Below, piece by piece: positions 12,666 through 22,669 of a DNA stretch of 64,000 nucleotides (positions are counted from its first letter, which is position 1; the number at the start of each line of letters is the position of its first letter). Source of the DNA: Chrysomallon squamiferum (taxonomy: Eukaryota > Mollusca > Gastropoda > Neomphalida > Peltospiridae); the NCBI GenBank assembly GCA_012295275.1, contig CM022674.1:8520260-8584259 (forward strand), written 5' to 3'. Under the pieces are notes generated by a model. That model saw only the letters and a list, made by a program, of their open reading frames with translations. It did no database searches and was not told the origin of the DNA. The position numbers were made by a program, and so were the translations under genes.

Positions 12666-15600
12666 ATAAATGTTACTTAAAAGGACTACAAGAATTCGAT
12701 GTTGAACTAGAATCCTCTGCAATAATTGAGCTAATCCTTGGAGTCTACTCCATAAAGATGTTGCAGGTATTAATTAGGGGCAATAAAATGTATGTAATCA
12801 TGGGACTAGTGGCAATTAAAAACACAGGTGTGATAAAGCTGTCATTTGAAGCAGACATAAAAGAATCTTCTTAGCTTTGTATTTGCTGTGATTTGACAGC
12901 AAACGGCAGTTACGTATCATCTGACCACTGTTGAAATTTTCTCTGATAGAGCTTATCAACAAGCAAAAATAATGTTTTAAAGCTGATCAATTTATGATTT
13001 TATATTTTTTTTAAAAGTGATTAATTTTTTTTTATTCAGCATTCCATCAATACCTATAAATACATTATTCTATTATGTAATATAGTTTGTTATGTTTAAT
13101 ATTCTTAGTGCAAGAATTTTGAAAGCAAATTAATCGACTGTTTTAGAACGGAAGTAATGGGCAAAACAATGTTAATTCATTTATTTCTGAACGTATTCAT
13201 ATTATATTCAGTAAAAGTAACATAATGAAGCATGCATCCTACAAGTTATTAAAAATCAACATAGAAATATAATCATTTCAAATAGCACCATTTCTTTTTA
13301 GTTGCACATAAAATCTACGGCAATTAGGCCGGTAGGAAATGTTTTCTGCAATTTCGCTACACACGTGCTTTAATGTGTATGTTAAAAGTAAGAACACTGA
13401 AGAAAAACTTTCAGCCAGCTTGTTATTAAAAATATAAACAACATAAAAATATAATCATATAAAATAGTGCCAGACCTTTCTAGTTGTTATGGTGATTTCG
13501 TAGAAAATGTAACTTAATGGCAATTTTGCTAAGCATATGCTGTAGTGTCACACATTGTTTGAAAGATAATTGAATAAACTTTCATTTGATCCCGTGAACA
13601 TGTTTTACTTTCAGCCTTTTGTTTTTCAAAACTGATTTGAAGGCATGAAAAAGTAAACTTTTGATACAAGCTATTGCCAGCAACGACATGCACACGGTTA
13701 GAAAGATTGAACACTGACCCTCCTAGCTATACTAAAAATAACATTTTGGTGAAAACAAGGCTATTTTAGTACTTTACTACACGCTGTTAATTTCTGACCA
13801 TGGGCACCGAAGTGCATGTACCCCCACCATATTTAACACTTGTACAAAGAACTGATTTAACATACAACAAAAACACCACCACCATTTAAATGAGTACATA
13901 ATGATCTTTAGTTACATGTTATTTGTTTTTTATGGTAGGATTTATAGGAAGGATTTGGGAGTGGAAGAAAATGGACAAAATCTGAACTTTTAATAGCTGC
14001 CGGTACCAACTACTAAAAAATGGTTTAGAAAATGACAGTTAAAAGCTCAAATGTTGTTTATGGAAAGTTCATGTGGGAAATATTTATTTTCACAGCTTAA
14101 CTGAGGACTCATTTGTCAGAAGTTGTCAATGCCTTGCCAATTTCACAAAACAGATTGATGCACAATAATGGGTTTGGTCACCTTTTTACCTCCTTCTAAA
14201 ATGATTAATTCAATAATAGACAAAGCAACTGATTTTGTTAATAGGTGTTTCTATTCAATTTGGCAGGGTTATGCTATATCATATACAGTATATATTTTTT
14301 GCTACTGATGTTCAGAAAGTTTGGGAAAATTTTTCTTCACTCTTATCAGTCCCGAAAGATGGTCATCATTACATCAGATTTAAAAAAAAAAAAAAATATT
14401 ATTGTTATTATTTTTGTAATATTTTATCATAAAGTCAAGAATCTTTACAATTTCTGATCTGTTCACTACTATTATAAATTTCTGTTTCTTATAAATCTGA
14501 CATATGTCATTATGAAGGAATACATATTGACACCATTTTCTTGCATACTGTCTCTTAAAAGGAAATATATTTCATGAAAAGGAAACTTACCTGTTTCGGG
14601 AACCTTTGTAGACAAAGAACTTGGTACTTCATTGACAGGCTCAACAGCATCAACTGTTTCGGGCTTTTCCACCTCTGTGCTGTTTACTTTGACTTCAGCT
14701 TTACCTTCAACCACTAGTGCCAGTTCCTCTTCCGATACGTCAATCTTTTCTTCTTTTGGTGCCAATTCACTTGGAGCATCCATTTTAGATTCATTTGGTA
14801 ATGTGGCAGAATGAACAATGTTCTTTTTGGCAGGCAAACTGGTATCTGTTTCGTAATTTGGGCCACTTGATTTTTCTGCTATAACTGTTTCTGTCACTTG
14901 CTGGTCTTCTGCTACAGTTTCTGACAGAGATTCCAATTTTTGCTCTGTATTCGAAGGAAGATTGTGTATCACAGTTTCACTGGTACTAACTACTGTTGCA
15001 GGTTGAGATGCTATAACAGATGAAGTATCCTTGTCAGTTTGAGCATCTGATGAAAGCTCAGAGTTCTTTTCTTTAGCTGGCTGATATGCAGCTTTCTTCT
15101 CCTCTGAAGAAAGATCTGGTTCATTCTTAGAGCTAAATCCTGATGGTAACTCTGCTGAACCGTGTGTGACATGTTTAATTTTAACATTTTCTACAGAATT
15201 TTGTTGTTTTGCAGGCACAAACTCTGGTGGTTGAGGTCCTGTATCAGGTGTCTGGTCTGAAGACGCGTTAGTTTGAATGGCTGGTTCATTCTGTACATAA
15301 TCCTGTTTTTGAGAACTGGAGCTGTGTGTTGAAACAGGACGCAATGTAGCTGCTACTTGTGCGGCAAACTGAGCTGCAATGTCATTTGGAACTGCCACTG
15401 GTGGTGGGGTTGACTGGAAAGAAAAAAGATTTTATCATGTTTCTTGCTGTTGGCAATATGAAAGATTAGAATCAACCAATCAGTTTTCTCACAATGTTTC
15501 ACCAGCAAAAATTACTCAAATCTCTTCAAGACAAAAACATGAAATCATATCAGTGAGTTGATGAATACAAAATACATTTGTTTTTGTTTCTCATTTATTC

Positions 15601-18600
15601 AGGATCCTGTGTAATTTCCATAGGAAAGTATTTAAAAAAAAAGAATAAATATATGACTAAATCTATTGATCCAGTGCCCTGATTTTAATGACATCCATGC
15701 CTATTTTTATTTTAATGTTATAAATAGAAGTCAAACACAATGCACATTTAAAAAACAGTAACAATGTGAAATAACAAAACTTATTATCTGAAATAAAAAC
15801 AAGAGTAACAGTTTTGCTGATTACTTCAATTAAAAAATGCAAACACCTACCCCAGCACTTCCTGGGACACCAGAACTACCAGGTGTACTTCGAGCACTTT
15901 CACCTGGTGGAGTTGACTTGAAATGCAGAATTTCTTCTGTTACTTCCCTTCCTGTATTGGGATCAACTATTTTCACTGGTTTACGTTCACGCTTGTTTGT
16001 GGGTGCTGCTACTGCTCCTGGAGCTGAAGGCGGTCTCTGCGGTTGAGTGACAGGCATAGGCTGACTCTGGTAGTACAAAGGAAAAGTCTGACTGGGGTAC
16101 TGTTGACTTGACTGGTATTGCGCAGTGGGAGGGTATGGCTGCTGAATAGTCTGAGCAGGTGGAATGGTATATGTACTTGTTGGCATTCTCTGGCCTATAG
16201 AATACTACAAAGGAAAAACACAACTTTCAAAAAACATTACAGAAGATACCAAACTGAAACAACAAAAAATTAAAAATGCTCTAGAACATACAATCTCAAA
16301 TCTTCCTTTACCTACATCTTTAACATCCACTTTGCTACAGTTAAAAAAATAAAATAATAATAACTTTGACCCGTCAAAGAATGGAATAGAAAAAATGGTT
16401 CAAGAAATAAGTTTTCAAATTACATTTAGGGAATGCGGGGTTAAGGATTAAAAGGTATTTTGGAAGATACTAGACAAAATCCATTCTTAACTATTTACTA
16501 AGTTCCTTAAGAGATCATGCAGTCGTGTAATCTAATTTTTTTTTAAATTCTTAACCGATTTGGCTGCTATTGTAATAGAGTGTTAGTTATATATTAGAAT
16601 AGATATAAAAATGAAAACAGAAAGAAAAAATTAAAATTAAATCAAAATTGCAAAGGAGCCCAGATTATGTCGATTTCATTGATTTCAAAATCTGGATCTC
16701 CACAGCTGACAATTCAGTTGAGCTCAGATTTGGCAAATAATTAATAATGCATGTTATTAAACTTTGCTGTTTTTCCATTTAGGTTCTTTCCCTTTTGATT
16801 TTTAAAATGTTCATACAAAATTATAAACAACAAATTACTATTTTGTATTTAACTTTTTCTTTGCTACCAATATTGTTATGAAGAAAATCTTTAAATTTCT
16901 AAAGATTCTGTTGGAAATTTGCCAAGATTTATATAAAAAGTGAAGGCTGTTCAGTAAAAATATCCAATTGAGAAAATGTTAAAGTTGGAGAATATTTTTC
17001 TCTCAGTCCCTCAAGCATATTGAAGCCAATTTACACCTCAGACCCTTTCCAAAAGCAATTGCATATTTTTGCTTGCAGTCTGACATTTTATTTGGGTACA
17101 TTTGTATGAAATAGCTGTTAAACAGCTAACTGAAAAATAGTGACAAATAAATAAAGATGTATGTGTACAGAGTTACATGACCCATTTTAGCCAATCACCG
17201 TTTCTTACTGAATACTACTGTCTTAGTTGTTTGTGGATAGTATGGCCTCCTTTTCTAGCCAATAACTCAAGAAATGGCTTAATACTACTACAACTTGCTG
17301 TACCATCATACAGTGTACAAATTAGAGCTTTCTGCCAGTATGTGGTGTGTCAACAGAAGTTCAAAATGTCAGAAGATGAATGCATTCAAACAGGTGCAAT
17401 TTTTGAAGACTTTTGTGTTACTGAACACAACCAAAATAAAATGATAGGAGTGTTGTAAAAATTTACATTTAGATTTACCTGTGTGTGTTTGGGTATAAAA
17501 GTACAGCTAACTACAGAGGTGTAACCTGACCCAAACACAAACACACTTAGTTAATAAACTTTATAATAAACAGAATATGTTTCATTTGCCCTTGTTTTTG
17601 ATATACAGAACTGCTTTAATGCCAGTTCCATGAAACAGTAATGATCAGTTTACTACTTTGTGGATAAATGATTCAAAATGGTATATTTGGATTAATTTTA
17701 GAGTAAGTAAGGTTGTATAAAAATGCAAATATTTTTATTAATTTTCTTATTTTAAACAAACAGTCCACACTGAAATAAAAAAATAAATACAACATGCTTG
17801 CTATTCAAAACTGATTATTTACCCCCATCATCTGTTGCTGCGGCACCATGACACTGCCTGCTGGATACTGGTGTGGTTGCTGTCCCATGTACATGTAAAC
17901 TGGCTGGTTCGCCTGTGCCAGTTGGGCATTTGGGAATGACCTCTGAGATTGCATACTTTGTTGATTATTCCCAAAATATGACTGAAATCACAAAATTAAA
18001 AATAAAGAGTTATTCATAATTTAAAAATGCTGTATTATGAAAGTTAATTTGAAACAATGCAGAAATGATGAATTTTACATTCACAGAGTTCTTGCTACAT
18101 AGTGTAAAGATGGCAGGGCCACTATCCCTTATGGCTTACAACGAATTTGCCCACTATTCATTAGAAATATCTACCACCTGTTTATTTAGTGAACTTCATT
18201 TTGTATAATAAATTAAACACTTTGATTTTATTTAATTGCTAGTACAGTAACCTGTTAATAATGCATTTGATTAATTATTTATAAGAGTATTTTTGACAAG
18301 TAATTTGAACATTGTTCGAAGTACTTATACCCTGAACATTTTCTGCAGCATCCCTTAATTTAATTAGCACCACTTACACTGATTCTGGCTATCCCTTTCA
18401 CAAATGCTGGGGAGACCACTGATTTACCTCACGTTTTTTCTAGCTGACTAAGTACGAATACTTCAAATTATCTCATCTGCTTACAATTAAAGGTTCAATA
18501 ATATCAACATTTCCTGTAATATTGTATTTTTCTAGGGTTCTCAGACAGGCTTTTTCAAATGCTTTTTTTAGATATGAAGTGCCAAAATATTCAGGATCAA

Positions 18601-21600
18601 TGAAAACCATTACCAATATCTTGACTATAAATACCTGTGACAGTATTCCAGGTTGTTGGTATATATTAGCTGTTTGTTGGGGTATGCCTGGGGCAGGCAA
18701 GTGTCCCGCTACCACCGACTGTTTACTCATGTCATGAGGAAGGGGTGCCTGTACTGGATAACTCTGAAATGCAATTTTAGCTATTTAATTTCAGCCATAT
18801 TATAACTATATACAGTATTCCCTCGCTATTCGCGGGGGTTACGTTCTTACCCCCCACGAATAGCGAAAAACCGCGAATATTGGATGCAGTTTTAAAACGT
18901 CTATTATGAGATTATATACGGTACTAAATGCTTCCCAAACACTTTCTAAAGACACTGTTATTCATTAATACAGTAATAATGTAGTAATATTGCATGCAGT
19001 TATGTATTTCACTAATGTAGTAATGATAATGTAAACACATTTTAATTTTGTACTGAAACAATATTTTAATCAGAAAGAAACGTAAGTACAGGAGGACAGT
19101 AACACCGCATAGCATAGTTACCCATACAGTATTACTGTACCGTAAAGTCATTTTCTATGCGTACAACATATGTATTAGAATTGACAGAAAGTGGAACAAA
19201 TTTAAAGGCAAACAGACAGATAAATACAGTACGCACAGTTCAGGTAATAATAATACAATTCAGTAATAATATGCAATTAAAAACATTATTAACACACGGT
19301 CACCAAAAATATGCACTGTACATACAGTGTATGCATTTATAAAAAAATACGTACTGTATTGCAATAATAATTGAAAAAATTTGATATTGTTTGTGCGGTT
19401 TACCGAGCATTTGTTTTTATGACGTTATGACGCTCGCCTGGTATACCAGCATACAATGCGATAGGGTTAAGAGCCTAACCCGCGAATGGGGAACCGCGAA
19501 CAGGTGAGGGTATACTGTATTGCACTTTTATATCAGACAAAGTACTACATACTATATTTCTGTAAGGGAAAAAATGTATTCAGGTAATTGTATATAAATA
19601 ATTAAAAAAAAAAAAAAAATTATATATAAATGAAAAATAAAAATTATGTAAAGTTCTGAAATAAGCTACATTTAAAAACCTTGTACTTTTTTTTGTTGTT
19701 GAAATTTGAATGTTTCCACTTTTTTTAAAAGACATTTTTGTCCTTCATTTAATTATGTAATAACTAACAGTGGAGAATATATGAAACAAGAAAAATAGTA
19801 AGAAAAGAAAAGAAAAATAAAGTGTTCAAAAGTAACATTAAAACCAATTCACCTCATTTCCAACAAACAAAAATTTCATCAACAATTACATCAGGATAGA
19901 CAGTAACTGTTCATTTTCAATATTATTGTTTTAAGCAAACGAAACTTACTGGCTGCACTGTTGTGTAGTTCTGTGACTGTTGCTGAAAACTTGTAAACTC
20001 GTCAGTACCTGAAAAGAAATTTATATTTCACACAATCTCTTAAAATTCTGCATGATATACTTTTCACTTCTATTTATGGACCAAATGAATGAAAACACAA
20101 AAGAAAGTGCAATCTGGCTTATAAATCTTGTTCAAGAATAATCTGAGATACTTCTGCGAAACAAAATGACAACCAGACCATCTGTTTTTCCAAACAAAAC
20201 TATGGAAGCAAATGTAATTTTTTTACCTCTTGAAGTAAATTCAGTACTTGTAATAACAGAACTGATCTAAAATTAAAAATTTACATTCTGCTAGAAATGA
20301 TTTAATCCTCAGTTGGTATAAAATACGCTCACATATTTTAGTAAAAACTGTTGTCCAACAAGGATAGAATAATCATAAACTAAGATACAAATTAAGTTGA
20401 TTTGATATTCTATTATCATATACCAGTTCTTGATTGTGTGAACAGCAGAATAATAACTGAAGAAAGCTTTAGATTTATTTATATTATGTATTACATTTTA
20501 TCTAAGAATTTATATACCAATCACTAAATTAAATACAAAGATTATGCATGCATGTACATCAATGTTAGCGTGACTCTTACATTAAGGTATCTGTTTTTCA
20601 TAATACAAGATATAACTCATTTTCAGTTTAAGAAATTTGAATGGATGTTTTAGAGGTGTTAAAGCAAAAATTTAATCATATGTTAAGAGCCGATCACAGG
20701 TTTCCACATTAAAATAAAACTAGTGTCCAATTATGTCATCACAAATTGTTACTGTAAAGAATCATTTTTGTTCTTAAACCAAAGCAATAAGAAAATCAGT
20801 AAGAAAATACTTTAAAAGCCTAGATATTTTTCACTTCTTTATTACTGAATCAACATATGGCAGTATGAAATTTGAACTGTTTTTGAACATAATGGATTAA
20901 GTAAATGTATTATGACCATTAAAGGCACCACTGTCATTACAAAAAATGTAATATAGTTATGACACTACAGCAGTTACCCGAAAATAATCAAAAATTCAGA
21001 CATTGACTTTATTTCAAGAATGAACTCTATTCACTTGGTTTCATTTTGAAAAACACAAAGGCCACTATTTAACATACAATAAAATGAAATGGATAAATCC
21101 AAAATAAAAAATGGCCTTTATCCTGAACTTGATTACACATTTCGATCTCAGTCACAATTAGGTCCATTAATAACAGTTTTGTACTTACCATTGATTAGTG
21201 AAAATGTTAAATCACATTTTTTGAACTTTCACTTGAATTCATCTGGTGATATTTTTCTGATTGTTTTTCTGAATAATTTAATTCTTATAATTTCGTCCAT
21301 TTTTGGGAGTAAATCGAATATATATATATTTTTTTTTTTAAATAAAAAAACAGAACAAAAATAATGTACTTTTAAAATACCGTTTTGGGCAAAAATATAT
21401 GTATCATTATGGAAAAATTTTATAGTAGAGGTACACAAATTAAGTGAATGTATGACTAAATCGGTCAAGCGAAAGTTTAACAAAAACGTGACAAAGAATC
21501 AATGCATTAAACCCCGCCTACCCATATGAACAAAAAATATAACTATTAAGCAACTAGTTTACAGTTCGTTTAAAGACAAATTAAATATTGGTAAAAATAA

Positions 21601-21871
21601 AATAATTATGAAATGGGTAAACAAAAACTGTGCCTAAATATATCGTACATTATTCACATGACAGCTTGCTGGGCTACCACGTTGCGAGGCAGTCTGGATC
21701 CATTACCAGACATCTGGCCTTTTCTTTTCAACTATGATACTGAACAAAATTAGTTTCATGATACATAAATAGGAAAATTTGAAGATTAGATAGTCGCTGA
21801 ATACCTCTTGCCTGAGATTGGACGCCCTGATTCGGTGGTGATACGGATGGTTTTCTTTTCGGTAAGCTCAT
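960..21871 (-). CDS. EIF4G: eukaryotic translation initiation factor 4 gamma (eIF4G), 25 coding exons, 3' end outside window
   Basis: Scaffold of the cytoplasmic cap-binding complex eIF4F; it bridges eIF4E, eIF4A, eIF3 and poly(A)-binding protein. Coding exons in transcript order: 21805-21871, 19950-20008, 18635-18763, 17823-17981, 15851-16189, 14591-15413, 8076-8203, 7282-7756, 6945-7078, 6554-6640, 5798-5983, 5412-5549, 5151-5210, 4877-5023, 4554-4633, 4282-4438, 3940-4044, 3443-3578, 3092-3210, 2784-2914, 2284-2448, 1873-2056, 1523-1695, 1197-1401, 960-1055. All have AG acceptors and GT donors and join in phase to 4482 nt (1494 codons) without a stop. The ATG at 21871 begins [10 protein letters not shown]; no other ATG lies upstream in that open frame. 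The acceptor at 16189 was chosen to keep phase; a nearby AG would break it. The last exon seen ends on a donor, so the remaining C-terminal (W2/MNK-binding) exons lie beyond the left edge. Whether it is the EIF4G1- or EIF4G3-type is not decidable; invertebrates usually have one such gene. Confidence 0.95.
2284..3578 (-). CDS. EIF4G: eIF4G exons 18-21: linker between MIF4G and MA3
   Basis: Exon 18 (3443-3578) encodes [20 protein letters not shown], the W.PRR....KTIDQIH block that follows MIF4G in animal eIF4G. Exon 19 carries [11 protein letters not shown]; exon 20 is Gly/Arg/Ser-rich ([18 protein letters not shown]); exon 21 is Arg/Ser-rich with [14 protein letters not shown] and a charged helix. 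The Gly/Ser and Arg content suggests a flexible, phosphorylatable linker, as in vertebrate eIF4G1 (inference). Confidence 0.9.
3940..5549 (-). CDS. EIF4G: eIF4G exons 12-17: MIF4G (HEAT-1) domain, eIF4A/RNA binding
   Basis: Six exons encode the middle domain. [19 protein letters not shown] and [17 protein letters not shown] (exon 12) are almost identical to the opening helices of animal MIF4G domains. They are followed by [19 protein letters not shown] (13), [19 protein letters not shown] (14), [19 protein letters not shown] (15/16), [12 protein letters not shown] (16) and [11 protein letters not shown] / [16 protein letters not shown] (17). The whole HEAT-repeat core that clamps eIF4A and binds eIF3/IRES RNA is present and uninterrupted. 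Confidence 0.95.
5798..6640 (-). CDS. EIF4G: eIF4G exons 10-11: linker between the eIF4E site and MIF4G
   Basis: Exon 10 (6554-6640) encodes [20 protein letters not shown], and its PDFTPGYAR block corresponds to the conserved segment after the eIF4E-binding site. Exon 11 (5798-5983) begins MGGGGGG and continues with a basic stretch ([20 protein letters not shown]) and VAWKPGHKD, resembling the R/G-rich linker that contacts RNA and the start of the eIF4A-binding core. The 570-bp intron between them holds a snoRNA-like sequence listed separately. Confidence 0.88.
6427..6498 (-). ncRNA. candidate intronic box C/D snoRNA, guide to small-subunit rRNA
   Basis: On the host (minus) strand the segment has a 7-bp terminal stem (CAGGCCT pairing with AGGCCTG), box C TGATGA directly inside it (complement of 6485-6490) and box D CTGA (complement of 6434-6437), 72 nt overall. 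The 12 nt GAATTCCTCGTT, ending one base before box D, is complementary to AACGAGGAATTC, a universally conserved part of the 3' major domain of SSU rRNA. The box-plus-5 rule points to the G of GAACGAGG, which I recall as the yeast snR57 target (Gm1572). It lies in the intron between coding exons 10 and 11. No expression evidence is available. Confidence 0.75.
6945..7078 (-). CDS. EIF4G: eIF4G exon 9: canonical eIF4E-binding motif
   Basis: Encodes [20 protein letters not shown] followed by [27 protein letters not shown] fits the canonical eIF4E-binding motif Y-x-x-x-x-L-hydrophobic, and both flanks (DQW.P.NPE.K before, LQF after) follow the eIF4G pattern rather than that of 4E-BPs. This exon anchors the gene identification. 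Confidence 0.95.
7282..8203 (-). CDS. EIF4G: eIF4G exons 7-8: Lys/Glu-rich linker before the eIF4E site
   Basis: Exon 7 (8076-8203) is a short Lys-rich segment ([19 protein letters not shown]) like the KKKRKEKNKK-type stretch found at this place in animal eIF4G. Exon 8 (7282-7756) encodes imperfect repeats of the type VEATNS / VEAAKP / VELSKP (Val-Glu-x-x-Lys-Pro), then an acidic run ending KYKYKEG. The repeats are degenerate at DNA level and in frame, pointing to repeat expansion in a disordered linker. The splice from exon 6 across a 6.4-kb intron keeps phase. Confidence 0.8.
11053..11124 (-). ncRNA. candidate intronic box C/D snoRNA, copy 1 of 4, guide to large-subunit rRNA
   Basis: On the minus strand: terminal stem TGATGT/ACATCA, box C TGATGA (complement of 11111-11116), an internal CTGA (D', complement of 11094-11097), a C'-like ATGAAG, and box D CTGA (complement of 11059-11062). 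The sequence before D' (ACTATCTTTCGGGA) is complementary to LSU rRNA CCCGAAAGATGGT with one G-U pair. Same strand as the host eIF4G transcript, inside the intron 8204-14590. Confidence 0.72.
11730..11801 (-). ncRNA. candidate intronic box C/D snoRNA, copy 2 of 4, guide to large-subunit rRNA
   Basis: Second member of the family, with the same terminal stem TGATGT/ACATCA, box C TGATGA (complement of 11788-11793), the D'-adjacent guide CTATCTTTCGGGA and box D CTGA. The region between D' and D differs from the other copies, while boxes and D' guide are retained. Confidence 0.72.
11876..12015 (+). repeat. about 140-bp dispersed repeat, copy 1
   Basis: Contains AGTGGTCTCCCCAGCATTTG, GAAAGGGATAGCCAGAATCA and TGTTCAAATTACTTGT. 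The same series occurs in inverted orientation at 18285-18422, also in an eIF4G intron. SINE-like size, but no RNA polymerase III boxes or tail recognised. Confidence 0.75.
12195..12265 (-). ncRNA. candidate intronic box C/D snoRNA, copy 3 of 4, guide to large-subunit rRNA
   Basis: Third member: terminal stem TGATGT/ACATCA, box C TGATGA, guide ACCATCTTTCGGGA before D' CTGA, C' GATGAGG and box D CTGA. The guide matches LSU CCCGAAAGATGGT over 13 bases with Watson-Crick pairs only. It has the clearest C' box of the four. Confidence 0.75.
12581..12662. repeat. perfect 52-bp palindrome followed by a (CA)n tract
   Basis: 12581-12632 equals its own reverse complement (ACTGTTATGTGTATATATCA ... and mirror) with an AT-repeat centre. 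It is followed by about 28 bp of (AC)n. It lies within the 6.4-kb eIF4G intron. Such cruciform-capable AT palindromes often arise from microsatellites; no gene function is implied. Confidence 0.9.
13388..14007. repeat. dispersed repeat, copy 2, with a short third piece at 13233-13335
   Basis: Direct-orientation copy of 20-757 inside the large eIF4G intron. Immediately before it (13233-13335) is a partial third copy of the same 5' part (ACAAGTTATTAAAAAT, CACATAAAATCTACGGCAAT). The family is unknown to me. Confidence 0.8.
14306..14376 (-). ncRNA. candidate intronic box C/D snoRNA, copy 4 of 4, guide to large-subunit rRNA
   Basis: Fourth member, about 215 bp downstream of the donor of eIF4G exon 6. 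It has the same stem, box C TGATGA, guide ACCATCTTTCGGGA, D' CTGA, a C'-like GTGAAG and box D CTGA. The 13-nt guide has only Watson-Crick pairs to LSU rRNA. Confidence 0.75.
14591..21871 (-). CDS. EIF4G: eIF4G exons 1-6: Gln/Pro-rich N terminus with PABP-binding segment
   Basis: The N-terminal third is low complexity: Q/S/Y/P-rich stretches (exons 2-5), then a long S/T/E/K-rich exon 6 (823 nt). Exon 5 (15851-16189) holds [20 protein letters not shown], which matches the KRERK..I.DPN....TEEI block of the vertebrate eIF4G PABP-binding region, so poly(A)-binding protein contact is likely. Exon 6 is acidic and probably disordered. Its first residues are [11 protein letters not shown], read from the acceptor at 15413. 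The preceding Met in exon 5 (MPTSTY) is internal, not a start. Confidence 0.88.
17472..17548. repeat. inverted repeat with 12-bp arms in an eIF4G intron
   Basis: GTGTGTTTGGGT near the left end pairs with ACCCAAACACAA/ACACAC at the right across a loop of about 35 bp. It could be a short foldback element; no target duplication was confirmed. Confidence 0.5.
18285..18422 (-). repeat. about 140-bp dispersed repeat, copy 2 (inverted relative to 11876-12015)
   Basis: Reverse-complement counterpart of 11876-12015, with matching CAAATGCTGGGGAGACCACT and GACAAGTAATTTGAACA blocks. Because the two lie in one transcript in opposite orientation, the pre-mRNA could form a long imperfect duplex. Confidence 0.75.
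18813..19517. mobile_element. pogo/Tigger-like (Tc1/mariner superfamily) non-autonomous DNA transposon
   Basis: A 705-bp element in an eIF4G intron. The left end reads CAGTATTCCCTCGCTATTCG; the right end, reverse-complemented, reads CAGTATACCCTCACCTGTTC. Both are followed by GCGAATA/TTCGCGG-type subterminal repeats. Each end abuts TA (18811-18812 and 19518-19519), the TA target duplication of the mariner/pogo superfamily. No transposase ORF is visible inside, so it is a deletion derivative. The CG-rich ends stand out from the AT-rich intron. Confidence 0.85.
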
Positions 21872-22669
21872 TTCAACGTGAAAGAGGAAGTGAAGTCCTT
21901 GGTTAAGGACCGTTCCGTTGCTTGTTTCCAAGCTCTATCTCCTATAGGGTGAAAAATATATCTTATAACGTATGTATCATATTTCAGATTATAAAGATAT
22001 ATTGTCATCATGAACTAAATCGCCGTTTTTGTTATAGGATGATGCCAGATTGTTTACAACCATATCAATATGGCTACATTACCGTACCTGCAGGAGATGG
22101 CTTCGGCAATATCCGGAAATGCGCAGGTCTACTTCTGGTAAGGTTAAAGGTCATTTAAGGTGTCACGGGTTATGTTGAATGTACAGTCAGCTGCTTGTGG
22201 TTTGTATAAATTTGAAACAGAAAATTATTACTTTTATTAGTTTACATTTTTCGAATTATTTTACTGTTTAAATACATACAACCAACAAGTTTACTCAGTT
22301 TTATTTTACATAAACGTAGAGCAAAATGTATTAAGTACTATATAAATAAAATGTTAGACTGTTACCTACATAATAATTAATACTGAGTTAGTAACTTAGT
22401 ACTAGTAGTTACTTCTAGTCTATTCATTTTGATGTGTAATAATTAGGCTTGGTTACGTTTGAATGTATAAATTATTACTTAATGACATAATTGCAAGATT
22501 AATGCATTACATATTAACTATTATACTAAATCGTGTCTATTCGTTAATCATTGATATAACAACATACTCTGTTGATCTATATAATATATAAAGATTTAAT
22601 CTTTAAAATTTAAAATATATATATATATATATATATAGATATATTATAATGCAGATTACCTAGACAATT
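21872..22669. promoter_or_regulatory. divergent intergenic region (eIF4G / SLC66A1), probable bidirectional promoter
   Basis: About 800 bp separate the eIF4G ATG (21871, minus) from the SLC66A1 ATG (22670, plus). The part next to eIF4G, to about 22200, is richer in GC than its surroundings, while the rest is AT-rich with a (TA)n run near 22617-22637. No TATA box can be assigned confidently and transcription starts are unknown. A 5'-UTR intron on the SLC66A1 side is possible. Confidence 0.6.

Noticed and set aside
16650-17130. Hairpins resembling H/ACA snoRNAs in the intron between eIF4G exons 4 and 5
   Set aside because: Stems such as AAATCTG/CAGATTT and TCAGAC/GTCTGA exist, but no consistent two-hairpin, H-box and ACA arrangement could be placed.
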